Source of the DNA: DASRHT01 sp035293765
Lineage (GTDB): Bacteria; Chloroflexota; Ktedonobacteria; Ktedonobacterales; Ktedonobacteraceae
Assembly: GCA_035293765.1 (NCBI GenBank)
Contig: DATGMF010000061.1
Span: 62,001-126,000, forward strand
Length of the DNA: 64,000 bases
Reading direction: 5' to 3'
In this document: positions 44,318 through 52,970 of the stretch, piece by piece
Position numbering within the stretch: position 1 is the first letter of the stretch
Layout: each line of letters opens with the position of its first letter
Notes under the pieces: generated by a model
What the model was told of the DNA's origin: nothing
Databases searched by the model: none
The model's input: only the letters and a program-made list of their open reading frames with translations
Translations under genes and position numbers: made by a program

Positions 44318-46810
44318 ATGGCTCGTACGTTACCTGAGAATTCAGCAGAAAATACTGCTGCCGAACATGGCATAGTGCGTGAAGATTTCTCCGTGATCCT
44401 GGCCCAGGCTTTTGCCACTTATGGCCTCTCGGTCGTAACGGATCGGGCGTTGCCAGATGCGCGCGATGGCTTGAAGCCGGTGCAGCGGCGCATCCTGGCG
44501 GGGATGCGCGAAGCGCGCTATCTCTCCAGTCGCCCGACGGTCAAGAGCGCCGAAGTCGTCGGCCTGATCCTGGGAAATTATCATCCCCACGGCGATGTCT
44601 CCGTCTATGAGGCGGCTGTACGCATGGCCCAGCCCTTCACGATGCGCTACCCTTTGATCGAAGGACAGGGCAATATGGGCAGCGAAGATGGTGACGCGCC
44701 CGCCGCTTACCGTTATACAGAGATGCGCCTCTCGCCCTTAGCCGAGGCGATGATGGCCGATATGGAGCGTGAGACGGTGCCGCTCCACCCCACATACAAG
44801 CAAGATCCTAAAGTCGTCGAGCCCGATTACATGCCCGGGCGCATTCCTCCGATGGTCAATCCTTCAAGCGGCATCGCCGTGGGCCTCTCTACCAATATTC
44901 CCCCCCATAATCTCAGCGAAGTCTTGCGCGCCTGCATCGCGTTGCTGGATCGGCCTGATATGAGCGTTGAGCAATTGATGAGCTATATACCGGGGCCGGA
45001 CTTTTCTCAGGGTGGACGCATCATCGGCGTGGATGGCATCAAGGATTACTTTACCACAGGCAAGGGACGCATCATCGTGCGCGCTGAGGTGCGTCTGGAA
45101 GAGACGCCGCGCAGCCGCTCTCTGATTATTACCCAGATCCCGCCGATTGGTCGTGATAAGGTCAAAGCCTCTATCGTCAAAGCGATTAATGCGCGCAAGC
45201 TCGAAGGCTTGATGCCCGATCTGCGCGATGAGAGCGACACGGAAAAAGGCATGCGTATTGTGCTGGAACTGCGCAAGGATGCGGATGCGGCCCAGACGCT
45301 CTCGCAGCTCTTTAGCGAGACCGATCTCCAGGTGGCGCTCTCCTTCCAGATGGTCTTCCTGTTTGGCGTACCGATGGAGGCGGCGCGACAGCCGAAGCAG
45401 GTCGGGATGATCGAACTGCTCAACTACTGGAATGCCCACCAGATTGACGTGCTGGTACGCCGCAGCGAGTTTGATCTGCGCAAGGCCCGCGAGCGCCTGC
45501 ATATTGTCGAAGGCTTGATCATCGGCGCAGCGCATGCTGATCGCATCGTCAAGATCTTCCAGCAAGCAGAGGACCGCACGGCTGCTCGTAAAACCATCGA
45601 GGCGGCTTATAAGCTCACGCCAATCCAATCCGATGTCATCGCCTCAATGACGCTGGCCCAGGTAACGCGGCTGGACGCGGGCAAATACGCCAAAGAAAAA
45701 GAGGAGCTGCAAGCGCGTATCGCCGAGCTTGAACAGTTGCTCTCTGATCGTAAAGCCCTCATCTCGCTGCTGAAAAAAGAGATGCAGCAGTTGATCAAAC
45801 AGTTTGGTGATGCGCGTCGCACGGCGATTGACATTGAGGGGCAGGCCCATACACCAGTCAAAGAAGTGGCAAGTCTGCACGAACGCGAGCCTGTAACCAT
45901 TGCCCTGACGCGCTCAGGTACTATCAAAGCTCTTGCCGCCGATACATATAAGCCCAAAGGCAAAAATGGCGATGCCAGCTACACCCCTGTGCGCGGCGAT
46001 GAGCAACTGCGCCAGCTCATCGACAGCACTTCGCAGGATTACCTGCTCTGCGTCTGCTCATCAGGGCGCGTTTACCAGATTGCCACCCATCGCATTCCTG
46101 TCGGCACGCGTTCAGCGAAGGGGGAGCCATTGCGTAAGCTGCTGGCACTTGATCATAACGAGCAGGTAGTCAGCATCTTGCCCATCGAAGCTTACGACGA
46201 GGACCGCTACCTGGTCACATTCAGCAAATTGGGGAAGGTCAAGAAGTCGCCATTAAGCGATTATAAAACGGTAGATGTGGATGGGGCGCAGGATATGAAG
46301 CTGGCGGATGGTGATGGTGTGGTGGCGGCGCTGATCTCGCGTGGGCAGGGTGAGTACTTCGTCACCACAGACGCAGCCCAGACGCTGCGTTTCAGCGATG
46401 AGGCGTTGCGTGCGCAGGGGCGCGTTGGTCAGGGCGTTGCCGCGATGGCGCTGGGGAAAGATGCAACAGTGGTGAGCGCGTCGTACCTGGACAGCGAACA
46501 GACCATGACCGGCGGCTTTATCAGTCTGCTGGTAATTACCGCTCAGGGGATAGGGAAGAAGGTGCCGGTCGGTCAATATCCGCAGAAGGGCCGCGCCACA
46601 GCGGGCGTGGTGACGACAGAGTTGGCGCTGAGGGATCGCGTCTCGCTCACGATGCTCATCAACGAGGAGGATCATCTGCTAATAAGCTGGACAGGCGAAA
46701 ATGGTGAGCAGGTCACGGCTATGAAAGCCAGGGACGTCAAAGCGTTCCCGCGCGCCCGCAAAGGCGTTCCGCTGGTTAACGGGCAGATTAGCAGCATACT
46801 AAAGCTTTAG
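44318..46810 (+). CDS. parC: Type IIA DNA topoisomerase subunit A (ParC/GyrA)
   Basis: An 830-residue DNA-cleaving subunit. The catalytic Tyr is Y133 in YRYTEMRL. The quinolone-determining region reads HPHGDVSVYEAAVRMAQ (from H89), with Val94 where Escherichia coli GyrA has Ser83 and Glu98 where it has Asp87. The C-terminal pinwheel (from about 510) lacks a GyrA box (QRRGGKG-type); the corresponding place reads PKGKNG, so wrapping-dependent gyrase activity is unlikely. It is translated from the same operon as the B subunit. Its last four bases overlap the end of a convergent membrane gene. Confidence 0.9.
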   Translation: MARTLPENSAENTAAEHGIVREDFSVILAQAFATYGLSVVTDRALPDARDGLKPVQRRILAGMREARYLSSRPTVKSAEVVGLILGNYHPHGDVSVYEAAVRMAQPFTMRYPLIEGQGNMGSEDGDAPAAYRYTEMRLSPLAEAMMADMERETVPLHPTYKQDPKVVEPDYMPGRIPPMVNPSSGIAVGLSTNIPPHNLSEVLRACIALLDRPDMSVEQLMSYIPGPDFSQGGRIIGVDGIKDYFTTGKGRIIVRAEVRLEETPRSRSLIITQIPPIGRDKVKASIVKAINARKLEGLMPDLRDESDTEKGMRIVLELRKDADAAQTLSQLFSETDLQVALSFQMVFLFGVPMEAARQPKQVGMIELLNYWNAHQIDVLVRRSEFDLRKARERLHIVEGLIIGAAHADRIVKIFQQAEDRTAARKTIEAAYKLTPIQSDVIASMTLAQVTRLDAGKYAKEKEELQARIAELEQLLSDRKALISLLKKEMQQLIKQFGDARRTAIDIEGQAHTPVKEVASLHEREPVTIALTRSGTIKALAADTYKPKGKNGDASYTPVRGDEQLRQLIDSTSQDYLLCVCSSGRVYQIATHRIPVGTRSAKGEPLRKLLALDHNEQVVSILPIEAYDEDRYLVTFSKLGKVKKSPLSDYKTVDVDGAQDMKLADGDGVVAALISRGQGEYFVTTDAAQTLRFSDEALRAQGRVGQGVAAMALGKDATVVSASYLDSEQTMTGGFISLLVITAQGIGKKVPVGQYPQKGRATAGVVTTELALRDRVSLTMLINEEDHLLISWTGENGEQVTAMKARDVKAFPRARKGVPLVNGQISSILKL

Positions 46811-47328
46811 CGCCTGAAACTACTCAAAAGATAGCCGAGGCCCAGGACGAGCAGCCCTATACCGGGGAGCCAGAGCGAGAGCGCGAAGGGGATGAACCAG
46901 GAAGGGGTTAACCCTTTTGCCAGCAAATATTCGACGATCCCGACGATGATCACGATGATGGCTGGCGAGAAGGCTCCCCTTCCCACATATCTGCGGCGAC
47001 CAGCCAGGGCAATGGCGAATAAGCCAACGCCGATGGCGAAAATATAGGCCGAGAGGATCTGATTACCGGGGATAATTTGCCTGAAGGCCAGAAATACAGC
47101 GACCCCAAGCGCCGTCGTCAGGCAGGCGGCAATCACCAAGCGAGCAGGATTCAGCAGCGAGGCCACCAGCATGCCCAGGCCAAAGCATAATATCCCTAGC
47201 GGATAAGCCAGTGGGTTGAGCTTGAGCAGCCATGCCGCAAGCAGGAATATCGCTCCTAGAAGAAGCAGGACGTATGCCTGCCGCAGATTGGCGCGGGTTG
47301 TGATGCCCGGAGTGGTGGTTTTTCTCAT
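46807..47328 (-). CDS. Multi-span membrane protein
   Basis: A 173-residue protein with an N-terminal basic segment and about six hydrophobic helices, among them VLLLLGAIFLLAAWLL, PLGILCFGLGMLVASLL, and a final PGIGLLVLGLGYLLSSF. No conserved catalytic or transport signature was recognised. The stop overlaps the parC end by four bases on the opposite strand, so transcription of the two genes can interfere. Function unknown. Confidence 0.75.
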   Translation of the reverse strand: MRKTTTPGITTRANLRQAYVLLLLGAIFLLAAWLLKLNPLAYPLGILCFGLGMLVASLLNPARLVIAACLTTALGVAVFLAFRQIIPGNQILSAYIFAIGVGLFAIALAGRRRYVGRGAFSPAIIVIIVGIVEYLLAKGLTPSWFIPFALSLWLPGIGLLVLGLGYLLSSFRR

Positions 47329-47542
47329 AGGAAGGCTCTCAATCTCGTTTAATTTCCCCTGTAAATGATCTTCTGCTGATTATATCCATCTTGGGCAAGA
47401 GCTACAAGGGGTTGCTCGCTTAAACTCACTTTGAGCTTGAGTCAGTAAAAGCGGCATTTACATAGGCGTATTGTTCTTCCTTTGAAAATTCTGTAAAATA
47501 GGCTCTGCAACAGCCTACCAAGAAAGCAATCAAGGAGATCAG

Positions 47543-48049
47543 ATGGATGAGGATTTTCTCAAGGCCATGTGGCGCGAAAGTTGTGCGCGCGATGGGTTTT
47601 TAGTCCAGCTTCGGGTTGATCTGAATTGGGATAAGGAAGCATTTGAGCGTTTGACCGAGGCCATGCGTCTCTGTTGTAAACATTATGAGCTTGTCTCTGC
47701 TCAACAGTTAAAACTGCTCCATGAGCAAGCTACGGTGACAGGTAAGGAATTGGCGATGAGAATGCAATTACAAGGGCATGAGGACGCTTTGGAAGATGAT
47801 CTCACAGATCCCCCTCTTCCCGAAACCAAGCGCCTGTTACCAGATTGGCTTGCCGAGTTGTTCTGGTTTATTCCAGAAGAGGTGATAGGTTGGACTTCAC
47901 ATGAAGCCTGGGAAAAGAAGCGGGCTCGGGAGCCGGAATACTTCGAGAAAGCGTACGAGCGTCTGCGACTCTTAGCTTCCTGGTTTTTTACGGGGAGTTG
48001 TCCCTGGCTGGACGAAGAAAAAGGGTGGGCATCTACTGCTGTGAAATGA
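47543..48049 (+). CDS. Uncharacterised acidic protein
   Basis: A 168-residue soluble protein with a strong ribosome site (AAGGAG) nine bases before the ATG at 47543. It is rich in acidic residues, Leu and Trp; the segment FLKAMWRESCARDGFLVQL and a WLAELFWFIPEEVIGW motif look folded. No signal, membrane helix or recognised domain. It is convergent with the pentapeptide-TIR gene, separated by 87 bases. Function unknown. Confidence 0.65.
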   Translation: MDEDFLKAMWRESCARDGFLVQLRVDLNWDKEAFERLTEAMRLCCKHYELVSAQQLKLLHEQATVTGKELAMRMQLQGHEDALEDDLTDPPLPETKRLLPDWLAELFWFIPEEVIGWTSHEAWEKKRAREPEYFEKAYERLRLLASWFFTGSCPWLDEEKGWASTAVK

Positions 48050-48136
48050 ATCTGTGCTGACAATCTCTCCTCAACCCCTCTAAAATTGTTAGATATAATC
48101 AAAAATTAGGGAACTCTGGTGGCCTTGCTATATACA

Positions 48137-49273
48137 TTAAAATTGTGCTTTGAGATCCCGTAGTAACCGCCCAAATGCCTGCTGATACTCCTGAGGGTCA
48201 GTCCAACGTGTAAAATCGCCAATATGGCGTGTGCGACGGAGTTTCGTTGCCCAAGCCTGCGAAGTCTGCATCACGCTCTCATCAAGTCGTACTGGAAAAA
48301 GCACTTCGCGTTGCTGTCGTTGCTCCTTTTCTAGAGCGGCTTCGACTTCATCCTCGACCCAGGGGCTATCCAGGGAATGCTCGGAGAGCAGCAGGAGCAG
48401 CTTGTCTTGCAAGTGAATGGCTTCATCAATACGCGAGCGGATTTTGTCGCCGATCTTCATATCTTCTGGTGCAAACCAGCACCGTACACCCCTGTCTTGG
48501 AGGTCTGTGTAGAGGCGATGAGCCAACGCCTCGTCTTTGCTAGTGTACGAGATGAACACCGAATGGTAGTGAACAGGGGACATCGTGGTAGATCGCCAGA
48601 AATCGATCCACTCATCAGGCACGCCTGCACCCCGCAGAAAGTGCAAGGCGCTGCCGTCTGATGGTAGCTGAACGGTATGGAGTAAGACAGGAGATGGTCC
48701 TACATGATTGATCTCAGCGAGTCCTTTGACCGCACGAAGATCAAGGTTGGTAAAAACAGTACTCACCGTTTTTACTCCGCTCAGGTTAGCACCGCTCAGA
48801 TATGTGCGATTCAGATTTGCGCCGCTCAAGTCAGCATGGCTCAGGTTAGCGCCGCTCAGGTCAGCCTGGCTCAGATCGGCGTGGAGCAGGTTAGCGCGGT
48901 TCAAGTCGGCACCACTCAGGTGTGCTCCTTGCAGGCGTGCCTCGCTTAGTTTGGCCTCGATCAGGTTAGCATTACGCAAGCTTACGTAGCTCAGATAAAC
49001 GCGGCTCAGGTCGGCGTCGTTCAAGTCTGCGATATTCAAGGGTATGCTCCCCGGGTCTGCCATAAAAGGCTCAAACTCCAACTCCTTCAGGTTGTATGCG
49101 TCGCTCAGAGTTGCGCCGCTCAGGTCAACCCCGTGCAGATTGATTCCGCTCAAGTTTTTACCAGCCAGATTACTACCAATCAGATCAGGATATATCTCTG
49201 GATACTTTTGCCGCCATTGGTTCCATACCTCTACACCTTGCTTGAGAATATCAAGATGTTTCTGATTTGCCAT
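48137..49273 (-). CDS. Pentapeptide-repeat protein with C-terminal TIR domain
   Basis: A 378-residue protein. Residues 35-165 are pentapeptide repeats (A(N/D)LSxx pattern, for example GADLNRANLLHADLSQADLS), which form a right-handed quadrilateral helix mimicking DNA shape. Residues 238-320 are a TIR domain: HSVFISYTSKDEALA, the CWFAPEDM strand, and LSEHSLDSPWVEDE, with E309 in the place of the catalytic NADase Glu. TIR domains of bacteria often degrade NAD when triggered. A pentapeptide helix fused to TIR suggests a sensor or scaffold plus effector, possibly an abortive-infection protein. No partner gene is adjacent. Confidence 0.85.
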   Translation of the reverse strand: MANQKHLDILKQGVEVWNQWRQKYPEIYPDLIGSNLAGKNLSGINLHGVDLSGATLSDAYNLKELEFEPFMADPGSIPLNIADLNDADLSRVYLSYVSLRNANLIEAKLSEARLQGAHLSGADLNRANLLHADLSQADLSGANLSHADLSGANLNRTYLSGANLSGVKTVSTVFTNLDLRAVKGLAEINHVGPSPVLLHTVQLPSDGSALHFLRGAGVPDEWIDFWRSTTMSPVHYHSVFISYTSKDEALAHRLYTDLQDRGVRCWFAPEDMKIGDKIRSRIDEAIHLQDKLLLLLSEHSLDSPWVEDEVEAALEKEQRQQREVLFPVRLDESVMQTSQAWATKLRRTRHIGDFTRWTDPQEYQQAFGRLLRDLKAQF

Positions 49274-49589
49274 ACATATGGCCCTCTCTTTCAGAAACTA
49301 TATCATGTCTAACTAACTTCTGCCCTTTAGATTACAAAAATTAGTATGCTTCGTTGCTCTATCGTCAAATTTTTTATGGCTTGTTATAGTATCAGCTCCC
49401 GTTATGCGCGACTGTCAACTCTTAACATCCATAATGCACAGCAACATGTGCTACGTCAAGATTGAGGTTTAAGCTGTAGCTTGATGTCAGGGGTATTTTA
49501 GAGCGGCTCTGCGTTCTTCTACCATTCGGTGTAGGGGGGGGTCAATTTAGTGTCAACCATAAAAGAGGTGGTAGTAGGAGCAAAGCGAA
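49274..49589. other. Intergenic stretch without gene
   Basis: 316 bases, AT-rich in its first half, upstream of the TIR gene. No convincing promoter elements, frame or repeat were seen; a run of G residues occurs at 49533-49540. Confidence 0.4.
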
Positions 49590-49657
49590 ACCGCCTGTAA
49601 AACCCCATCACAGGCGGTATATGTGGTAGTAAGCGTGAAGCATACAAGCTTCACGCT
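49590..49657 (-). terminator. Double hairpin after DUF4342 gene
   Basis: ACCGCCTGT (49590-49598) pairs with ACAGGCGGT (49610-49618), and AGCGTGAAG (49632-49640) with CTTCACGCT (49649-49657), both perfect 9-bp stems. They lie downstream of the minus-strand gene at 49716 and probably end or protect its transcript. Confidence 0.55.
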
Positions 49658-49715
49658 CACTCTTCTCAATAATTTGGGTTGCCGCAGATGGCACAGGGAA
49701 AAACTGGCTGGGGTG

Positions 49716-50006
49716 CTAAAGCTCAGCTCCGTCGGTTGGCCTTTCGCTGCGTACAATCTGAATGGAGCAGTGCGTGACCAGGGCGCACAACGCGCCGATG
49801 GCTGCCAGTTGCGGCGCGGCCAGGACGCCCACGACGCCGACGGTCAGCGGAATTTCCATGATGGTGTGGTCGTCTTGTCTGATAATAATACGACGCACAT
49901 TCCCCTCGTGAATCAGTTCCTTCACCTTAGTGAGCAACTGTTCGCCAGCTACCTGTAGCTCTTCATAGGGTGGTCGCTGCTGGATATTGGGATCGGTCTG
50001 AGTCAT
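49716..50006 (-). CDS. DUF4342 family protein
   Basis: A 96-residue protein with the DUF4342 pattern: GEQLLTKVKELIHEGNVRRIIIRQDDHTIMEIPLTVGVVGVLAAPQLAAIGALCALVT. The second half is one hydrophobic helix, so it probably associates with a membrane. Function is unknown; similar small proteins are common in Chloroflexota and Actinobacteria. AGGAGG precedes the ATG. Confidence 0.8.
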   Translation of the reverse strand: MTQTDPNIQQRPPYEELQVAGEQLLTKVKELIHEGNVRRIIIRQDDHTIMEIPLTVGVVGVLAAPQLAAIGALCALVTHCSIQIVRSERPTDGAEL

Positions 50007-50239
50007 AATGGTTCCTCCTCTTTATGTGTCTTCTTAACGTATACTACTTATCAGAAGCTCTAGTCGCAACTGTAAAGGGTGATAGTGCATTCAGCGTCAT
50101 CACTGATCCCCCTTTGTTTGCTCTTCCACGTTAGTTTCTACAACGTATAGCCATGTTGTATGTTGCTGTCGTCTTTATTCTTACGACCTCACAAATATAT
50201 ACGCAAATATTGGCGTCAGGTTAGGAAAAATTATCACAA

Positions 50240-50397
50240 AAATCTCTCACTTTATCCCTGGGCTTTTCAGTTTTCGTCTTGCTCGCAAGGGGAGAGGCGT
50301 TGCCAGCACCTCTCCCCTTGCCCTGCGCCCCGTTCGGGGCGCGAATCCAGTCGGCAGGAGTCAGAGGAGAGGAAAACTGGAAATCTCTCACTTTATC
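50240..50397. repeat. Direct 17-bp repeats around a hairpin-rich segment
   Basis: AAATCTCTCACTTTATC occurs at 50240-50256 and again at 50381-50397, in the same orientation. Between them lie GGGGAGAGG/CCTCTCCCC and GCGCCCCGTTCGGGGCGC hairpins, plus CAGTTTTC/GAAAACTG near the ends. It is a noncoding mobile-like repeat within the otherwise gene-free gap 50007-50514. Confidence 0.55.
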
Positions 50398-50514
50398 TTT
50401 GCCTGTTGTGTTGTGCAGTCGGATGTGAGAATATAATCTGGCTATATTCCTATCGTCTTGATTGCGATGCGATAAAGCGATAGTATTTTACATAAAAAAA
50501 CGGGCAGGTGTTGT

Positions 50515-50916
50515 ATGGCTTATTTTTTGGCAAAGACCGATCCTGAAAGCTACTCCATTGAGCAGTTGGCGCATGATCAAACAACTACCTGGGATGGTGT
50601 ACGCAATGCTCAGGCGGTGCGCGTGATTCAAGCGATGCATCCGGGGGATCTGGTATTGATTTATCATAGTCAGGGCGAGGCGGCGATTGTGGGTTTGGCT
50701 CGTGTTGTCTCGGAGCCGCGTCCCGACCCGCAGGATAACAAAAGCTGGGTTGTCGATATGGCATTTGTGCGCCGTTTTACGCAACCCGTCACGCTCCACG
50801 AGATCAAAGAGAGCCATCTCTTCGATGATTGGAGCCTGGTGCGTCAGGGACGTCTTTCGACTATGAGCGTGCCTGATGAGGTTGTGAAGTGGCTCGAAGA
50901 GAAGAAAATACTCTAA
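50515..50916 (+). CDS. EVE-domain protein (modified-base reader)
   Basis: A 133-residue single EVE domain: MAYFLAKTDPESYSIEQLA, WDGVRNAQAVRVIQAMHPGD (the base-binding R-N region) and the LVRQGRLSTMSVPDEVVKWL C-terminal part. EVE domains are related to PUA/YTH folds and bind modified bases in RNA or DNA. Free-standing copies often sit in restriction and defence neighbourhoods. The following aminotransferase gene starts 35 bases downstream and is likely cotranscribed. A weak AGGTG precedes the ATG. No direct defence partner is adjacent. Confidence 0.8.
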   Translation: MAYFLAKTDPESYSIEQLAHDQTTTWDGVRNAQAVRVIQAMHPGDLVLIYHSQGEAAIVGLARVVSEPRPDPQDNKSWVVDMAFVRRFTQPVTLHEIKESHLFDDWSLVRQGRLSTMSVPDEVVKWLEEKKIL

Positions 50917-50951
50917 ATGTTGTTGTCAAAACAAGTTGTGAGGAGCTTTTT

Positions 50952-51794
50952 ATGGATACCGCTGCTTATTGGTATATCGATGGTCGCTGGGTCCATCCTA
51001 ACGAGGCTACAATCTCGATTAATGACGTGGCTGTGCTGCGTGGCTACTGCGCCTTCGAGGCTTTGCGAACCTATAATCGTCGCCCATTTCATCTGGATGC
51101 GCATCTGGAGCGGCTTTATCGTTCAGCCGCGATCATGAAGCTGGATATCCCTTATACGCAAGATGAAATAGCCGCAATAGTACGGGAAATTATTGATCGC
51201 AATCCCTACATCCATGCCGCGATTCGTCTCCTGGTCACGGGCGGCGAGAGCGAGGATGGCATCATGCCCTCTGGAAAGCCAGTGCTGGCGGTCCTGATCA
51301 CGGCGCTGGGTGAGCGCGATATGGAGCGTTTCGCGCGTGGGATCAAACTGATCACAACGCACCTGCAACGGCAATTACCGGAAGCCAAAACCTCGAACTA
51401 TGTTGCGGCGATCCAGGCTTTGAAGAAAGCGGCGCGTCACAATGTCTCAGATGCTCTTTTCGTCAATGAACAAGACCATGTGTTGGAGGGGACGCGGAGC
51501 AACTTTTTTGTCTTCCGTGGCGATACGCTGATCACGCCGCGCTCCGAAATATTATATGGCATAACGCGCAATGTCGTGCTGGAACTGGCAAAAGGTCGCT
51601 TTGCCATTGAAGAGCGCCCCATTTTGCTCAGCGAACTGCCGCAGGTGGATGAAGCGTTTATGACCTCCTCATCGCGTGAGATTACGCCCGTAGTACAAAT
51701 TGATGAGATAGTAATTGGTAGTGGTAAGCCGGGGCCGCGTACCTACGAGCTGGAGCAGCGCTTTATCGAGATGGTTGAGCGTGGGGATTTTTGA
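50952..51794 (+). CDS. Class IV PLP aminotransferase (BCAT / aminodeoxychorismate lyase type)
   Basis: A 280-residue fold-type IV PLP enzyme starting at the ATG at 50952, which has GAGGAG upstream. The PLP lysine is K146 in the EAKTSNYVAAI motif, and LEGTRSNFFVF carries the conserved PLP-contact Glu. This group includes branched-chain aminotransferase, D-amino acid aminotransferase and aminodeoxychorismate lyase; the sequence alone does not settle the substrate. It sits right after the EVE gene in the same direction. Confidence 0.85.
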   Translation: MDTAAYWYIDGRWVHPNEATISINDVAVLRGYCAFEALRTYNRRPFHLDAHLERLYRSAAIMKLDIPYTQDEIAAIVREIIDRNPYIHAAIRLLVTGGESEDGIMPSGKPVLAVLITALGERDMERFARGIKLITTHLQRQLPEAKTSNYVAAIQALKKAARHNVSDALFVNEQDHVLEGTRSNFFVFRGDTLITPRSEILYGITRNVVLELAKGRFAIEERPILLSELPQVDEAFMTSSSREITPVVQIDEIVIGSGKPGPRTYELEQRFIEMVERGDF

Positions 51795-51903
51795 GTAGGA
51801 CTAGAGAAGGGGCGGAATCGGGTCTGTGGACGGATGTCAGGCAAAGCTGATAGGGATATACTTCTTCTATCAAGTTGATTAGATACAAGAAAAGGAAAAT
51901 GCT

Positions 51904-52632
51904 ATGTTTACTACAGAAAACAGTCAGACACAAAGCTACTCCAAATTCTCTAAATTCCTGATCGCATGTGGTGCATTTGGTCCGATCTTCTTCATCCTGG
52001 TATTTCTGGTTGAAGGAGCTACCCGTCCTGGTTATAGTGCGTGGCATAATTTCGTCAGCTCGCTCAGCTTGAGCGATCAAGGCTGGATGCAGATTGCGAA
52101 TTTCCTCATCAATGGATCGCTCGTGCTCTTCTTCGCTATCGGGTTCCGACAGGTCCTGCGAACAGGTCGAGGATCTGTTGGCGGGCCGCTGCTGCTGGGC
52201 GTTTTCGGTCTGGGTCTCATTATTGCTGGCCTTTTTGTCACCGATCCGAGCCTGGGTTATCCGATGGGGACGCATGGCAACGGCCCTCAAACGCTGCACG
52301 GCACTATTCATGGCGTCGCTGGTCTCGTCTGTTTCAGCTCTGTGGCAATTGCCAGCTTTGTGATGGCGCGCCGTTTCGCGGGCGATCCTGATTGGAAAGG
52401 CTGGGCGCTCTACTCGACCATCACCGGCATTGTGGTATTGGTGTTCTTCGTCGCCTCTCTCACAGTGGCCGTCCTTGAGGAGCATGCTGTCCTTGCAAAC
52501 GCGCCGGTGGGTTTGTTCCAGCGCATTGCGATTATCGCTGGTTGGGGATGGGTCTCGTGTGTGGCGCTGCGGGTCCTGAGTCAGATGCGCTCGTCGTCTT
52601 CACTCTATTTCGCAGGAGAAGCTGGCGTTTAG
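51904..52632 (+). CDS. DUF998-family membrane protein
   Basis: A 242-residue protein with about six transmembrane helices: LIACGAFGPIFFILVFLVEG, then INGSLVLFFAIGFRQVL, PLLLGVFGLGLIIAGLF and others. The PGYSAWHNFVSSLSLSDQGW segment between the first two helices, and DPSLGYP, are characteristic of DUF998. Function unknown. AGGAAAATG gives a weak ribosome site. A strong terminator follows at 52690. Confidence 0.8.
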   Translation: MFTTENSQTQSYSKFSKFLIACGAFGPIFFILVFLVEGATRPGYSAWHNFVSSLSLSDQGWMQIANFLINGSLVLFFAIGFRQVLRTGRGSVGGPLLLGVFGLGLIIAGLFVTDPSLGYPMGTHGNGPQTLHGTIHGVAGLVCFSSVAIASFVMARRFAGDPDWKGWALYSTITGIVVLVFFVASLTVAVLEEHAVLANAPVGLFQRIAIIAGWGWVSCVALRVLSQMRSSSSLYFAGEAGV

Positions 52633-52689
52633 AGCGTACACTGATCAGGCGCAAGTGTATATGGAAAATAACGTTGTTCTATTGTCCGA

Positions 52690-52744
52690 GATCCAAAAAA
52701 GAGCTACAAGCATACCCCACATGCTTGTAGCTCTTTTTTGGATC
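52690..52744. terminator. Perfect 24-bp stem terminator
   Basis: The arms at 52690-52713 and 52721-52744 are perfectly complementary over 24 bases, with A6 on the left and T6 on the right of the core and a 7-base loop. It works as a terminator in either direction. It ends the DUF998 transcript; the following 226 bases before the methyltransferase contain nothing recognised. Confidence 0.85.
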
Positions 52745-52970
52745 TGATATTGCAATCAAGCTGCTTTTTTAGCTCATCGTGCTAGTTTTGAGGCTACTGA
52801 CTTTCTTATACAGAACTTTAATATCTTTTTAATAGACAAACAGTTTAAAATATCTTATGAACTATTATATTTCGCCTTATTATCTATTCAGCACGTCAGG
52901 CCCGTTGCTACGAACAAACTTCCAGTGGTCTAGGGGGATCATAATTCTCGGGAAAGGATGCATCTGTTGT

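Noticed and set aside
49590..49657. Possible tRNA-like structure
   Set aside because: There are only two separate stems; no acceptor arm, T-loop GTTCRA or anticodon loop could be drawn.
50160..50483. 107-residue plus-strand frame before the EVE gene
   Set aside because: It reads through the direct-repeat hairpin element; its Cys/Arg-rich composition reflects the repeats.
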